Source of the DNA: Berberis thunbergii
Lineage: Eukaryota; Streptophyta; Magnoliopsida; Ranunculales; Berberidaceae
Direction: 5' to 3'
Assembly: GCA_003290165.1 (NCBI GenBank)
Contig: QNQO01000598.1
Location: 372,001-436,000 of the forward strand
DNA: 64,000 nucleotides
Shown: in pieces, positions 53,517 to 64,000 of the stretch
Position numbering within the stretch: position 1 is the first letter of the stretch
Layout: each line of letters begins with the position of its first letter
The notes under the pieces: model-generated
Told to the model about the DNA's origin: nothing
Databases searched by the model: none
What the model saw: only the letters and a program-made list of their open reading frames with translations
Program-made: the position numbers and the translations under genes

Positions 53517-54563
53517 CATGGCACAATGTATATCCAATGACAACATGTGAAAAATAATTCATATTCTCTACCGGAATCATCTTATTATTTTGAACAGCCA
53601 AATTTATTTGTATTGCAATGTACATCCGCAGCATAACAAATGTTACCGACCTATCTCCTATCTCAATAGTTTCAAACTCAAAACTTCATATCCGTCCTTT
53701 CTTTCACAAATCTGCCAAAACATATACAAAGTCTAAAGTTTGTCGTTCACTGTAATAATACTCTCAAAGGTCTTTTGAGAGATGGATATGCAATCCATGC
53801 CACCAAACATGCTTAAAGGGGAAGCCCATTGTAGTTGAGAGAAGGGAGGGAAGAACACTGTAAGTATGTCCGTGAAGGAGTCTTGAAAAAAAAAATACAT
53901 AAAAATAAAAAATAAAAATAAAAATCTTGCAAAAGGTGTTGCCCTTATGGATGATATTGTTTGCCCAAGAGAAAGCATTTGCAAAGATCCGGCCGTTCTT
54001 GAGATTTTGTTCAGAATACCAGCTGATATTTTGGGCAATTGAATCTTCCTCCAGTATACCCTGGTTTACCCCCTATCTTTCTCTACTAGCTCTCGAGGTT
54101 TGTTGATTTCTTTCAAATACACTTCAGTGAGGTGGAACAAAATTCACCTTAGGAAGCCCACCAAGTCCCCGTATGCCGAGCTGCTGTGACAATTCAGGTA
54201 GCTGCAGCCCCAAGATGAAGTTCAAAAATGAGGTCCAGGGTCCGGTTTGGTATCATATTATAGAATTTGGTAATGGAACAGCATGCATGCTTGGGATGCC
54301 CTTTTAATTCCTCTTCCCCCATATCCTCTACATTGTTTATTTTGTTATTAATTTTCTCATCCACTACGGGGAAACAAGCTTGCTCATAAAGCAGCCTATA
54401 ATTGTGCTATGGAAACAATTTGCTTGCTACTGGGCTACTTAGATGACAACTCACCAGGCCAAAAATCTCCTGCATCGCTTCTGCCATATAATCCCTTTTG
54501 AGTTCATACAAATCTTAACACTCGTCACAAGCATATACCAGCAGATAACAGGAAACTATACAA
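53517..54563. other. 3' flank of the PP2C gene
   Basis: A minus-strand open frame at 54038-53733 has no family features. An AATAAA on the minus strand at 54341-54336 lies about 220 bp beyond the PP2C stop codon and could be its polyadenylation signal. Confidence 0.45.
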
Positions 54564-57500
54564 TCAAAGTACTGAAAATACAATGGAAGCAAGGACTCGT
54601 ACATTACTGGAGCTGGTGATATATGAAACAATAACAGTGGTGTCGTCTAGTTTGCCTCCATAGTACCGCAAGCCAGCATCTTGGGCAGCAGTAGAAAATG
54701 GAGTCTGTCTATCAGTGTCTTGAGCTCGTTGGCGTGCCAAGGATGCTATCTTCTGGGCAGTCACTTGTGGTGCAAGGCCTGCCCTCACAGCATGAACAAC
54801 CACAGCTGTAATCTCGTTAACGTATAAGTTGTCAAAAAGTCCATCTGTCCCACAAATGATAACATCTCCACACACAACTGGTATAGTAAACACCTGCTCA
54901 ATCATCAATAGACCAATGATCATTAAGAAGGTTCTAAATTATAGCAGTGTTATTAAGAGATTGTAAGCAGCATGCATTGATCCACACCATTAACGTTAAT
55001 TGTTGATCAAATCTTTTTTCCTATCGAATGATTATGTAGACAACTGCACTATCTAAAAAATACATTCTGCGACAGTGGCAAATAATCCTCAAGAAAGATT
55101 GGAACATGAGTGCACGAGACAATCAATGCTAGTGAAGCTTCTACCATTTAAAAGCTACACATTTTAACAGATCAAACATGCCTTAATGATGCTGGAGAAA
55201 GTACAGTTACACCATAGAACCAGTGGCAGAGCAACTAACCTGACCAGAACTAGGTAGGTCACCATCAGTTCCACTCTCTAGTTGATACGTGAAATTAAAA
55301 CCATGCTGCTGTACAGGGGAACGGAAAACAGTGCATCCATCCCGAACGATTATGAAACCACTGTCTCCCAAGTTAATGGCATGGATTCCCTGTAATAAGA
55401 AACAGAATAACAAATGTTATAATAAGAGCTCATTCCGTTTCTGACAGTGAACTGTCACATACTGCTACCAAATTTAGCTTAATTTTAATGCTAACTCTAA
55501 AGCCCTAAGGGCATTTACAATGCTTTACTCAATTTTCTTCTTCCTTTTTTTAAATGTTTATGGTACAGTGACGCACTCAAAAAAATTCTTTTTGAAAAAG
55601 TACCAAATAATGAGACTAAGAAAGAAGACTGTAGACAAGAAAAGCAGAGGTCACCAGCCCCTATACAAAGGCAAAGGGTTAGTGGGGCACTTACTCTGGC
55701 CCCAAGAAATAAGGAATTCTTGGAACCGGACATCCTTAAGACAAACGGGATAAGCGCTTGTACCGCAAAAAGGCCATTACATCCATGAAAATTTGATCCA
55801 TAGAAGCAGCATTAGACTCAAACACCTTTGTATTCCTTTCTTGCAACATAACTCACATGACTGCATAAGGAATGAGAGACTAAACTGATCAAACCACCTT
55901 GCTTGTACCCTTACAATAACCTTGGCCCTTCCAATCGTCAAACACATCCAAAATGGACTGTCATCTCATCCACTAAATCTCACTCAAAATATTACCACAC
56001 GGGAGAGCAAAGGTGGCTAAAATTGTGGGAAGCCATAAGAACATGGGTTTTGCAAAATGAAGGCGTTCAGACCAGCCCTACCTTTTTTTAATGTTGCAAT
56101 TTGGAGTCCTGCAATGGAGTGGCAACCCCTTAAACCCCCTTCTATTTTCTAGAGTTTGGCATCTCTCACTGGACATGGTCTGACTGGTAGGGGTAGCAAC
56201 ACATTCAACCATGATTTTCAACCAACGTCACAAATAGATATAAATAGAACTCTACTAGATATAAATAGAACTCTACTCTAGACGGAGATCAGAAACAGAG
56301 AGAAATTATTGTATTTGGACTGAAGACCACGTCCTGCTTTTCAAAAGTGGAAAGAAACTTTCAACGCATATTTTATCTACATCTGTTCATCAGTTGATTG
56401 ACCTCGGCAAGAGCTTTCTCTCGACCTCAACTCTCCTATAATAGTTTTCACTGTAGTTGGATATCTCATTTTTTTAGCAGTCTCAAACTCATGTCGAGCT
56501 TAAACTTGACAGAACTATAGTTGTAAAAAACAGGTCGGGCACTTTCTAACAACTGTAGCTTCACAATTAAAATGCTTATGTTAAACCACAATCTCACTAG
56601 AGCATACCTTATCTGTGAGCGCTATAATGCAGGCTGTTGATGATCCTTTAGCTTTTGTATTTGAATGTGCTTTCTCCAATACCCTTGCCGGGTCAATAGA
56701 ACCTTTAGGCTCCTCTTTAATGGCAATTACTGAATTAGACACGAGTTCACGGGCATACAGTCCAGCATCCACACCCAGATCCGCCCAGCCTCCTACACCA
56801 TCTGCAACCCCTATCGCTTGCTCCTCTACACATATAAAGTGTGCATCCTCCCCACCACTTTCTTCCTTATCAGGATGTGGCAGATAACATGATCCCGATA
56901 TCAACTTCAGGGTCCTGTCACTCGAAACTTTCCTGTGATTGATACCAAATATCAGTAGTTACAAAATGAGATATTAGTTTATCAAACAATTACATATTCA
57001 CAATGCTTAAATTCTACATCCTTGTACACTTCTACTATGTTAAAATCAATGTTCTAAAAAGCGCTAGGCGGTGGGTGGGCGGCGAGCAGGTGCCTAGCAT
57101 CTAGGGACCTAGGCGCTCTGAGATTTTGTATTATAACTTTAATAATTTACAAAAGTTAAGCATAATATCTTATCAATTACATCTAATTTAATTCTAAGAT
57201 ACATATGTAAAATTTAAAATAAAAATTAACAATCATGAACAAAATTTATTAAAACTCAAGAAGTTGGTCATGATGGATACTTTATACAAAGTTGAATTCG
57301 TAGACAAATATCCAAACCTACTCTTTATTTTTCTTCAAATTGCATGAATAACCTCAGTTATGTTTGATAAAATTTACATTACTAAAATTGGTACCGACAG
57401 ATCCTTTGAGAATTTCATTAAGTAATCATCATTTGCTACATTTAGACATATACTGAATAAAAATAATAAAATTGTTTATTTCTAAAAAAGAGGAAAGAAA

Positions 57501-59416
57501 AATAAAATAAGAACACAATCAACCTTATTAAAAAAAAAAAAACTCGCCCAGACCCGCCTAGACTGCCCAGAACCCGCCCAGCCATTAATCTATGCGTTTT
57601 TCTACCGCCTACGCCGATTTTTAGAACACTAGTTAAAATGCTTGAAGAACAATTAATTGGGCACTGATACGATAAGTGATACAGCTTCAGAGTTCAAATT
57701 ATTAATTATGATTGATCAATCTACTGAAACAAACACTTGAAACATATAACAGCTTAGAACCTCACTATAGTCACCCTTCTACTATAGTATACATACGACT
57801 ACAAAACTCATACAGTGTCGCATCAAACATCCTTCGAACATAAAATATGAAAATCTTATATTTTTAACAGTATACTATAAAGAGATTCATCAATCTAAAA
57901 TCTTGTTTTAAATACCTTTTTGGCATTTTCCTACTTAACCGCCATCAATGATCTGTTAGAAAAGAAAATAATAAAAAGGAATCACTTACACACACGAATG
58001 AAGTTATACAAGGATTACAGGCAATTTCAAAGAATAAAAATAGGAAAAACATTTCTGCAATCATACATTTCCAAACATTCCTACATATCAATGGGTCATT
58101 CATGCTTATCAGCATTATTTTCTAAATATCTATGGGCTGTAATAAAATATGCCTCCTCAGATTTCAGTGCCTTTTGAGCCGACCCTGTTACATGTGCCAA
58201 ATAGCAACACACCTACTAGTGTCGTTACAAATATCATGACTAATCAAATCGCTAACTTAACGTCACCGTAGCTAAATCAAAATGATTTTCAAAATTTCAG
58301 ACAAGGAATTATCAACACTGAAATATGATAAAGTATAATGATAGTTGATACCATTTATGTTCTTTTTCTTTTTCTTTTTCTTTTTCTTTTTCTTTTTCTT
58401 TTTCTTTTTCTTTTTCTTTATGAAAAACATTCTCATTAAAAGAAGGCAAAGAGATGAAACTGAGTAAGAAGAGAACAACATAACAAAGGGCTAAAAAACA
58501 AAACACACAGCACAGGGAATTACACTCCTAAAGTTAATGAATAGAAGTTTGTGTTTTTCACAAACATACAAATAATAATTCATCATTGCTATAATGATTT
58601 TTATGGTTATGCATAAAAACTATATAAAGATGGCAAATATGAGAAGGAATAAGAGCACACATACTGATCAGATGACACTGTTGAACTTGCAGGCTGATCT
58701 TCACGTGCAGATCCGTCAAGTAATACGTCTGGGGCAGGGCCAGCGGTACAACAGGAAGTGCACGAGCTATGAAAATCTCTAATTCCATCAAATGGATTAA
58801 TTTTACAACTTAATCTAATAGCATCATAAAAGAAATAGCCATAAATGGTTCTACTGTGGGATGGTTCTTGATTCTTCATGTTCATGCTCAGATTCCTGAA
58901 ACTATCAGCATGCTTGAAGCTGTAAGAAAGATTGGGTCCACTATTTGGGTTTGAAAAATGAATAATTTTTGAACTCATCTTATCTACAACGTGATCACCA
59001 AGTGCAACTTTTGAGCGACAAACAGCCATCAGTGTTTCAATTGAACCGTCAAGTGAAATACGGGTGGAGTCTGATAGGAAGCGATCTATACGATATTCAC
59101 AGAACTGAAATGGTGGACCAGAAACTGAAGGAACAAAAAATGTGCGAGAAAGTGTTCTAACAAATGATGGGTTACTTTGACTGACAACTTTAGAGTCGGA
59201 TCTTGTAGCAAAAACAGTGCCAGACCTCAAGAGTAGATGTGCATCGCCCAGGGTTGAAAATGGTAGGGAAAACGATGATCCAGAACTCCCAAACAACGAT
59301 TTCCCTTGACCAAGTATAGCCCCTAATGTTTTTGGTAACCCTCCTTGTAGTCCAATGATCGGAATCCGAAAACCAGACCGTAAAACAAGGTTCAGTTTAG
59401 AGAAATTTGGTAGCAT
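54564..59416 (-). CDS. Organelle-type PP2C phosphatase, PP2C55/PP2C80 group
   Basis: Five exons carry the coding sequence: 59416-58665, 56932-56608, 55389-55240, 54893-54564 plus the 5' UTR part of the first to 59578. All junctions are GT-AG and phases fit, giving 518 residues (exon coding lengths 752, 325, 150 and 330 nt, so four coding exons). Residues 1-250 form a long, serine- and arginine-rich N-terminus suited to plastid or mitochondrial import, with FATRSDSKVVSQSNPS typical of the group. The catalytic domain spans about 260-502: GGEDAHF (277-283) and ADGVGGW (294-300) for metal binding, GDSGF (367-371), GTDGLFDN (424-431) and LDDTTV (491-496). This is the SpoIIE-like PP2C branch, Mg/Mn-dependent Ser/Thr phosphatases. 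All key acids are present, so an active enzyme is likely. The substrate cannot be read from sequence. One hAT element sits in its first coding intron and another near its promoter. Confidence 0.94.
57047..57631. mobile_element. hAT-type miniature element in the PP2C intron (585 bp)
   Basis: An 8-bp duplication GTTAAAAT lies at 57039-57046 and 57632-57639. The inverted ends are CAATGTTCTAAAAA and, complemented, TAGTGTTCTAAAAATCGGCG. GC-rich subterminal blocks with CTAGGCGG/CCGCCTA motifs (57060-57115 and 57545-57615) frame an AT-rich interior without open frames. It lies in the 1.73-kb intron between 58664 and 56933, away from the splice sites. Confidence 0.85.
58361..58420. repeat. (CTTTTT)10 microsatellite in the PP2C intron
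   Basis: Ten hexanucleotide units, polypyrimidine on the plus strand and polypurine in the transcript (GAAAAA). It sits about 240 bp into the intron. The lysine/glutamate-repeat open frames over it are artefacts. Confidence 0.95.
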
Positions 59417-60384
59417 CTTATCCTCTTAAACACAAAAACACAGCTTGAATTTCTCTATCGTGGAGAAAATAACCCCCAATACCATGAAGGGAGGGAAATT
59501 TCATAACTCCCAGTACATGAATCCTTCAATTTTCAGTAAAAACTCTTATTCCCATTATGGAAACTTTAGATCCAGAACCTGTCAAAACAAAGAAAAAATA
59601 GATGCATACAATTAGTGAGTACCTTCATAGCTGTATTAATCAGTAAAACAGTTACACAATTAAGCTTATTACATAAATCAATAACAGTAACTTTAGCCAT
59701 GCCAGTTTTGGAGTGCAAAACCAACACACTCCTATCAACAATTCCCTACCCATCACGATTCAACTTACAGATGGTTACAAGCTCATTAACATTTAATAGA
59801 CATCAAAAAACAAAGCTTTGTGACTCTATGCTCCAACAATTTTGAAAAAGAAAAATCCAAAAGTAAAGATAAGATAACAAGGAAAAACATTTGCAACATG
59901 AAATCAAAAAAGCATGCTTAATTAGTGATTCAAAATTAGACCACAAATTTCCAATGAAGAAAACCCCATTTGCAGGATTTCATCCATCAGACCTTAATCC
60001 GTAAAAATTCACACCTTTTATCATTCAACTCCGGCGGGTAACAGCTTGTCACTACAAAAATTAATCAAATTTCCGTCCAAATCTCAAAAGCTAAATGAAA
60101 TACCCCATCAAGGCATCAACTTCTACTATCTATAATCAAATCAAATCAAACGAGTTCCACAAAGTAAAACATATGATCCCCATCAACAATTACAGACCAC
60201 TAGACCCAAAAACCCACTGAGACTGAATGACCTCTTCAACAAAAATCTCCACAATAGCCTCAAACAACACAACGAAACGCAACACAAGGAACCCAACTTT
60301 CTTCAACAGAAAACATACCCCACCAGGAAAAAATGAATCATATTGGCGAAATGAAGAAGAATAAGAGAAGATCAATTCCCTCAC

Positions 60385-60560
60385 CTGCGATGGATCGAAA
60401 TCCCAATAACACAGATCGAAATCGAAGCTCTCGCTCGCTCGCTCCAACACAATGGAGTTTGCAAGCAAATTTGGTTGAAAACACGAGACTTGCTTTTCTC
60501 ACTTGCTATTGTCGCTCCCTCTCTCTCTCTCTTTCAAGCTGATCGGATCACAACTTGGGG
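60385..60560 (-). promoter_or_regulatory. 5' UTR exon of the PP2C gene
   Basis: The minus strand shows CATCGCAG|GTGAGG at 60385/60384, a strong donor. The matching acceptor GACAG|GTTCTGG is at 59579/59578, which begins the exon with the start codon at 59416. So an 806-bp intron lies in the 5' UTR. Upstream is a GA-rich tract (60518-60537, a plant pyrimidine/GA promoter patch), which places the transcription start around 60500-60560. The exact start is not known. Confidence 0.65.
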
Positions 60561-60607
60561 AACTTCGCGTGCCCTTCGCACTCGCAAGCCCTAATTGACA
60601 ACGATCA

Positions 60608-60640
60608 ATTCGTCATTCGTCATTCGTCATTCGTCATTCG
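60608..60640. repeat. 7-bp tandem repeat (ATTCGTC) in the PP2C promoter
   Basis: Four to five copies of ATTCGTC, about 60-100 bp upstream of the presumed PP2C transcription start. On the gene's strand they read GACGAAT. TGACGAA resembles half of a bZIP-type TGACG site, so a regulatory role is possible but untested. Confidence 0.85.
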
Positions 60641-60735
60641 TGTGTTTGTGTGGATCTCCACTTTTACCAAACTGACCCTTCCACGTTTAAGTTATTTACT
60701 ATTGTTTGGACGATAATGCCCCTGCATGTGACTAA

Positions 60736-62800
60736 AAGGGGTGGGCACAGTTCGGTTGGATTCCAAATTTTGAGGAACCTAACTCGAACCGTTTAAAATT
60801 TTAACGGTTCCGATTCGGATCGGTTCCTTTATTTTGAACGTTGGAACCGAACCTAACTCGAATCGTTTACAACGGTTTGGTTCCTATGGTTCCTTGAAAC
60901 AAATAATATCATTTCATTAACCACCTTTGGTAGTTTATTTCAACCACAAAATCACCCTTGGTGATTCAACGCTGCCAACCTGCAATTTTTGTAATGCTTC
61001 AATCTACAATAGCTACTAAACACCTGAGTGGTACAATGTGAAACCAATGACAAATGTACATCATGTCACTTCAAATGTATAATATGTAATTAAACAACCA
61101 TCAAAACCTATAAAACATGATGAAAGTTCCTCCCATACCATCAATAAAATCCATACCAAAACAGATAACCACAATTCTTTCACAAGGCAGAGCAGACTGC
61201 CACTGAATCATATTCAAATATTGACATTCTTAAGTTAGAATTTCCCTCTTGAAACATTCAAGATTTGTTACCCTAAAAAGATAACCTACACCACTCACCA
61301 AGACTCCAGACCAATAACCTACAGCACTCACCAAGACTCCAGACCACTAATTCTCAAGTCAGAAATTAATCACTCTTACAAGAAGATCATCAGTCTTTTA
61401 GTTTATTTTTGTGAGCAGACAATAACATCAAAGTAGATGAAGAATCTAACCAATAACTCACGTCTTTGTATAATGAGACGAAATTCATCAATTTTTCAAG
61501 AATGAAGCCATATAGAACTATGTTTTTCCAATTTCTAATAGACTATGCTTTGTCACCATTAAGTATCAAACACATGCAATTTTTAAGGCAAATATATCAT
61601 CAATTCACACGCGGCTCAATCAGCTGAACCAAAACAAGAATCAGAGATTACTGACTAGCAAGAACACAATCTTCACATGAATCAAATCAATTGCTAGACT
61701 CAATAAACTGCACAAAAGATGCGAAAATATACTAATTGTACTCAAAGATCAACTATCTTTCAATTTTCCTCTACTCTACTTGATTCAAGAATTGCAAGGA
61801 ATTACATCAGGAAGATAATGTAAAAAACAAAAATCCAATTCGATCAAACAGTTGGATGTGAAGTTTCCTAAAAGGGAAGGAAATTCAAAGTAAATGCAGA
61901 AACAAAATAAGAGTAACAGAAGATCTAAAGTAAATTCATCATTTTTTTTCTGCGTTTGAAACAACTGAACTAGGGTCAGATTAGAAAATCATATCTTGTT
62001 ATGATATTGATACACACCTGAGACGAGAATCAGATCTTGAGAAAATCAGATTAGAAAATCAGATCTGATACTAGGGTCGTCGTCGACTTGTCGTGCTCTG
62101 CCTCTGTGGCTCTGTCCGATCCGAAAAAAATCTAAAACCCATCAAGATCGAAACTACAAAGTAAAGAACAAGTTGTAATCATCATAACACAAACTCAAGT
62201 TTTTCGTCGAAATTTATGTCTACAGAAACGAGACTTGGAGCCGTGAACAGCGATACAATCAAAGTAAAAGGAAATCGATTGTGTCACAAAAACATAACCG
62301 TAACGAGAGAAGGAGACGTGATTGCATGAAAGATAAGAAATTGACAAGGGAGAGGTTCGATTGAAGATTGAGAGAGGAAATCAGTGGAAGGAAAATTTAC
62401 CATGTTTTTGAGAAACTAGGGTTAGAAATGAGATAAACAAGGGTTAGAAAATTTACCATGTTTTTGAAGATTGCATCAGGAAGTTTTGCTCTCTGCTCGT
62501 TGCTGCCTGCTCGTGGACTAGACTGTGGTTGTGGAGAAATGAGAGAAGAGGCGAAAAGCTTGTTGTGGTTGTGGAGGAATGAGAGGAGAACTTAGGGTTA
62601 GAAACTAAAGCGTATATGTAATTGGATCGGATCGGAACCGAACCGTTTGAAAAAAAATTAGGAATGGAACCGAACCATTTAAGAACGGTTCCGAAACCGA
62701 ACCGAATCGTTTCACAATTTTAAAAATCAAAACCGAACCGTTTGAAGTAAAACGGTCCGGTTCGATTTGAATCTGCGGTTCCTGAACCCGTTTGCCCCTA
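60736..62800 (-). mobile_element. Non-autonomous hAT element, family B, long copy (about 2.06 kb)
   Basis: The left end AGGGGTGGGCAC and the right end CCGTTTGCCCCTA match the two ends of the 1000-bp element at 52509-53508 in reverse orientation. The arms align for 150 bp or more on each side (for example 'gaacgttggaaccgaaccta'). Flanks share ACTAAA (60731-60736 and 62801-62806), a partly worn 8-bp duplication. The interior (about 60900-62600) differs from the short copy, has no transposase, and no gene that I recognise. It lies about 180 bp upstream of the likely PP2C transcription start. Confidence 0.88.
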
Positions 62801-64000
62801 ACTAAAGTAATGTATTTTGAGTGGAGTTGGGACAAAGGAGGTTTGTTTCGGGAAGGTCAACTTGAAACTCTAGTCTGGGCGATTTTTTCAACTTTTCCTC
62901 CTGTGTTTAGCCTTCCTTTGTTTCAGCATCCATCATCCCCAATAATTTGGGAGTGGGGAAGTGGATATTGTGGAAAATTTGCACTTTTTAGTGCTTTGGA
63001 TTGGACCTCGTATGATAGTTAATTTGCTAGCTTAAGAGAATTGAAGTGGTGATTATGAATACCAAATGTAACAACCTTTATTGGTTGTAGGACATGCAGT
63101 AAGAGACACTAATAAATACAAAATTAAGTAGGAATGGAATGGAATGGAATGGGACAGAATAGATCAAAATTGATAAGAGTTCAAGGTTTACAAACGCCAT
63201 GAGGAGCCTCTCAATACATTGTCTTAGCCGGTGAACCTTTGCCTTGAGTTAAATGTAATTTCAATTAGCTACAAATTTTGTTGTATTACTTATTTTTTGT
63301 GCCAATAAATAGATTTGTTCATTAAATTATTACACCATGAGGATCTCTAATTAAGAAGCTACAACTTGAAGGACTGGAATGATCAGTATTAAAATTTGAG
63401 TTTCAGACATTTGTTGATTAACCGTTCAAATATATTAACAGTGATAATCAACTCTCTAATGTTTGTGTTTTATTTGTCTACATTACAAGGGTATCATCTT
63501 ACTCATTCTTCAACACATGTAAATTAACAATATTTTTTACGGCTATAAACTAATAACAATGTAAGTGAAAAAGATAAGATAAATAAATTTTTCTTGTGAT
63601 GAAACAATTAAGCTTTGAATATCGATAGAACATTTAAAATGTAATCCTTGACCAAGGATCAGGACGAGGAATGAGAAATGATTTTTCCTTCCATTGACTT
63701 GGTTTTACTCCATATACATTTTAGTTTTGAAACAATAATGCAAGCTGCAAGTCCGGGTAATCGGTCTGAATATCCGAAATTGAGAACCAAATCGGTCATT
63801 TAAAGACTGGATTTTTTTGGACCGCCATCGAACAGGGTGAAAACAATTAACCAAGGTATTGGGTAAACCAAATTTGGTCGGTTCTCGGGCTTGGGTGGTG
63901 GCAAGAAATTGAGACAATGATAGATGACGAGGGAGGGGGTCCATTTCTAGGTCCTTAGTGATCTCGTCGAGCGAGAGAGACACGTCGTGGGAGATGCTTT
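62801..64000. other. No gene identified at the right edge
   Basis: AT-rich. A short GGAAT repeat lies at 63132-63150. A minus-strand open frame at 63983-63705 (92 residues, starting MSLSLDEITKDLEMDPLPRH) reaches close to the window edge and could belong to something beyond it, but shows no family motif. Confidence 0.4.

Noticed and set aside
53733..54038. 101-residue open frame on the minus strand beyond the PP2C stop
   Set aside because: Low-complexity phenylalanine stretch in the middle and no match to the end of any PP2C; the phosphatase ends properly at 54564.
58272..58506. Open frames with long lysine or KEKE runs
   Set aside because: They only translate the (CTTTTT)10 microsatellite in the PP2C intron.
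60190..60468. 92-residue open frame on the minus strand upstream of PP2C
   Set aside because: It begins without ATG, crosses a strong splice donor at 60385 and continues into the 5' UTR intron; it is leader sequence, not a protein.
63705..63983. 92-residue minus-strand frame near the right edge as a gene end
   Set aside because: No family motif and no splice or promoter evidence inside the window; left as unidentified.

Overview
The window is nuclear DNA of a flowering plant, most likely a eudicot. It is AT-rich, its genes have GT-AG introns, and all recognisable protein families and transposon classes are plant ones (Tat-lineage Gypsy elements, a CACTA element with CACTACAAGAAAA ends, hAT miniature elements, a plant L1 LINE). 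I cannot name the species from sequence alone.

Only two genes look intact. One is a single-exon gene at 49346-49846 (+) for a 166-residue chloroplast-type membrane protein with an internal duplication. The other is a five-coding-exon gene on the minus strand (59416 down to 54564, with an extra 5' UTR exon near 60385-60560) for a 518-residue organelle-type PP2C phosphatase of the PP2C55/PP2C80 group. Nearly everything else is transposable-element material or broken gene pieces.

Layout. 1-1396: nothing recognisable. 1397-2025: solo LTR. 2206-4437: decayed Copia pol (-). 4450-8975: wreck of a minus-oriented Tat Gypsy element, with its antisense ORF (+), a 94-bp hairpin, an inserted hAT miniature element and two tandem-repeat blocks. 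9225-16554: a kinesin-14 fragment split in mid-exon by a 6.9-kb CACTA element that carries pieces of at least five host genes (eL36 retrocopy, myosin XI, TCTP, phosphoethanolamine N-methyltransferase, LRR receptor kinase). 16586-19640: non-coding, with one foldback MITE. 19645-24247: a second minus-oriented Tat fragment (LTR, antisense ORF, tandem repeats). 24248-32246: a third, nearly full-length Tat element with two LTRs. 32297-35059: a 2.76-kb inverted repeat. 35658-37330: minus-strand gag/protease remnants. 37328-42160: 5'-truncated L1 LINE. 43690-45455: plant-mobile-domain gene (-). 46520-48322: small LTR pair with a SINE in one LTR. 49346-50700: the membrane-protein gene and a decayed copy of its 3' end. 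51009-53508: microsatellite and two hAT elements, one carrying a tRNA-Ser pseudogene. 54564-62800: the PP2C gene with a hAT element in an intron and another just upstream. 62801-64000: nothing identified.

The most unusual object is the CACTA element at 9556-16441. Both ends, a 3-bp target duplication (ATG) and an interrupted kinesin reading frame prove its limits, and it holds an RNA-derived retrocopy together with intron-retaining DNA-captured exons, including a TCTP piece joined directly to a methyltransferase piece. Boundaries were read by eye; family names rest on motif recognition, without any database search.
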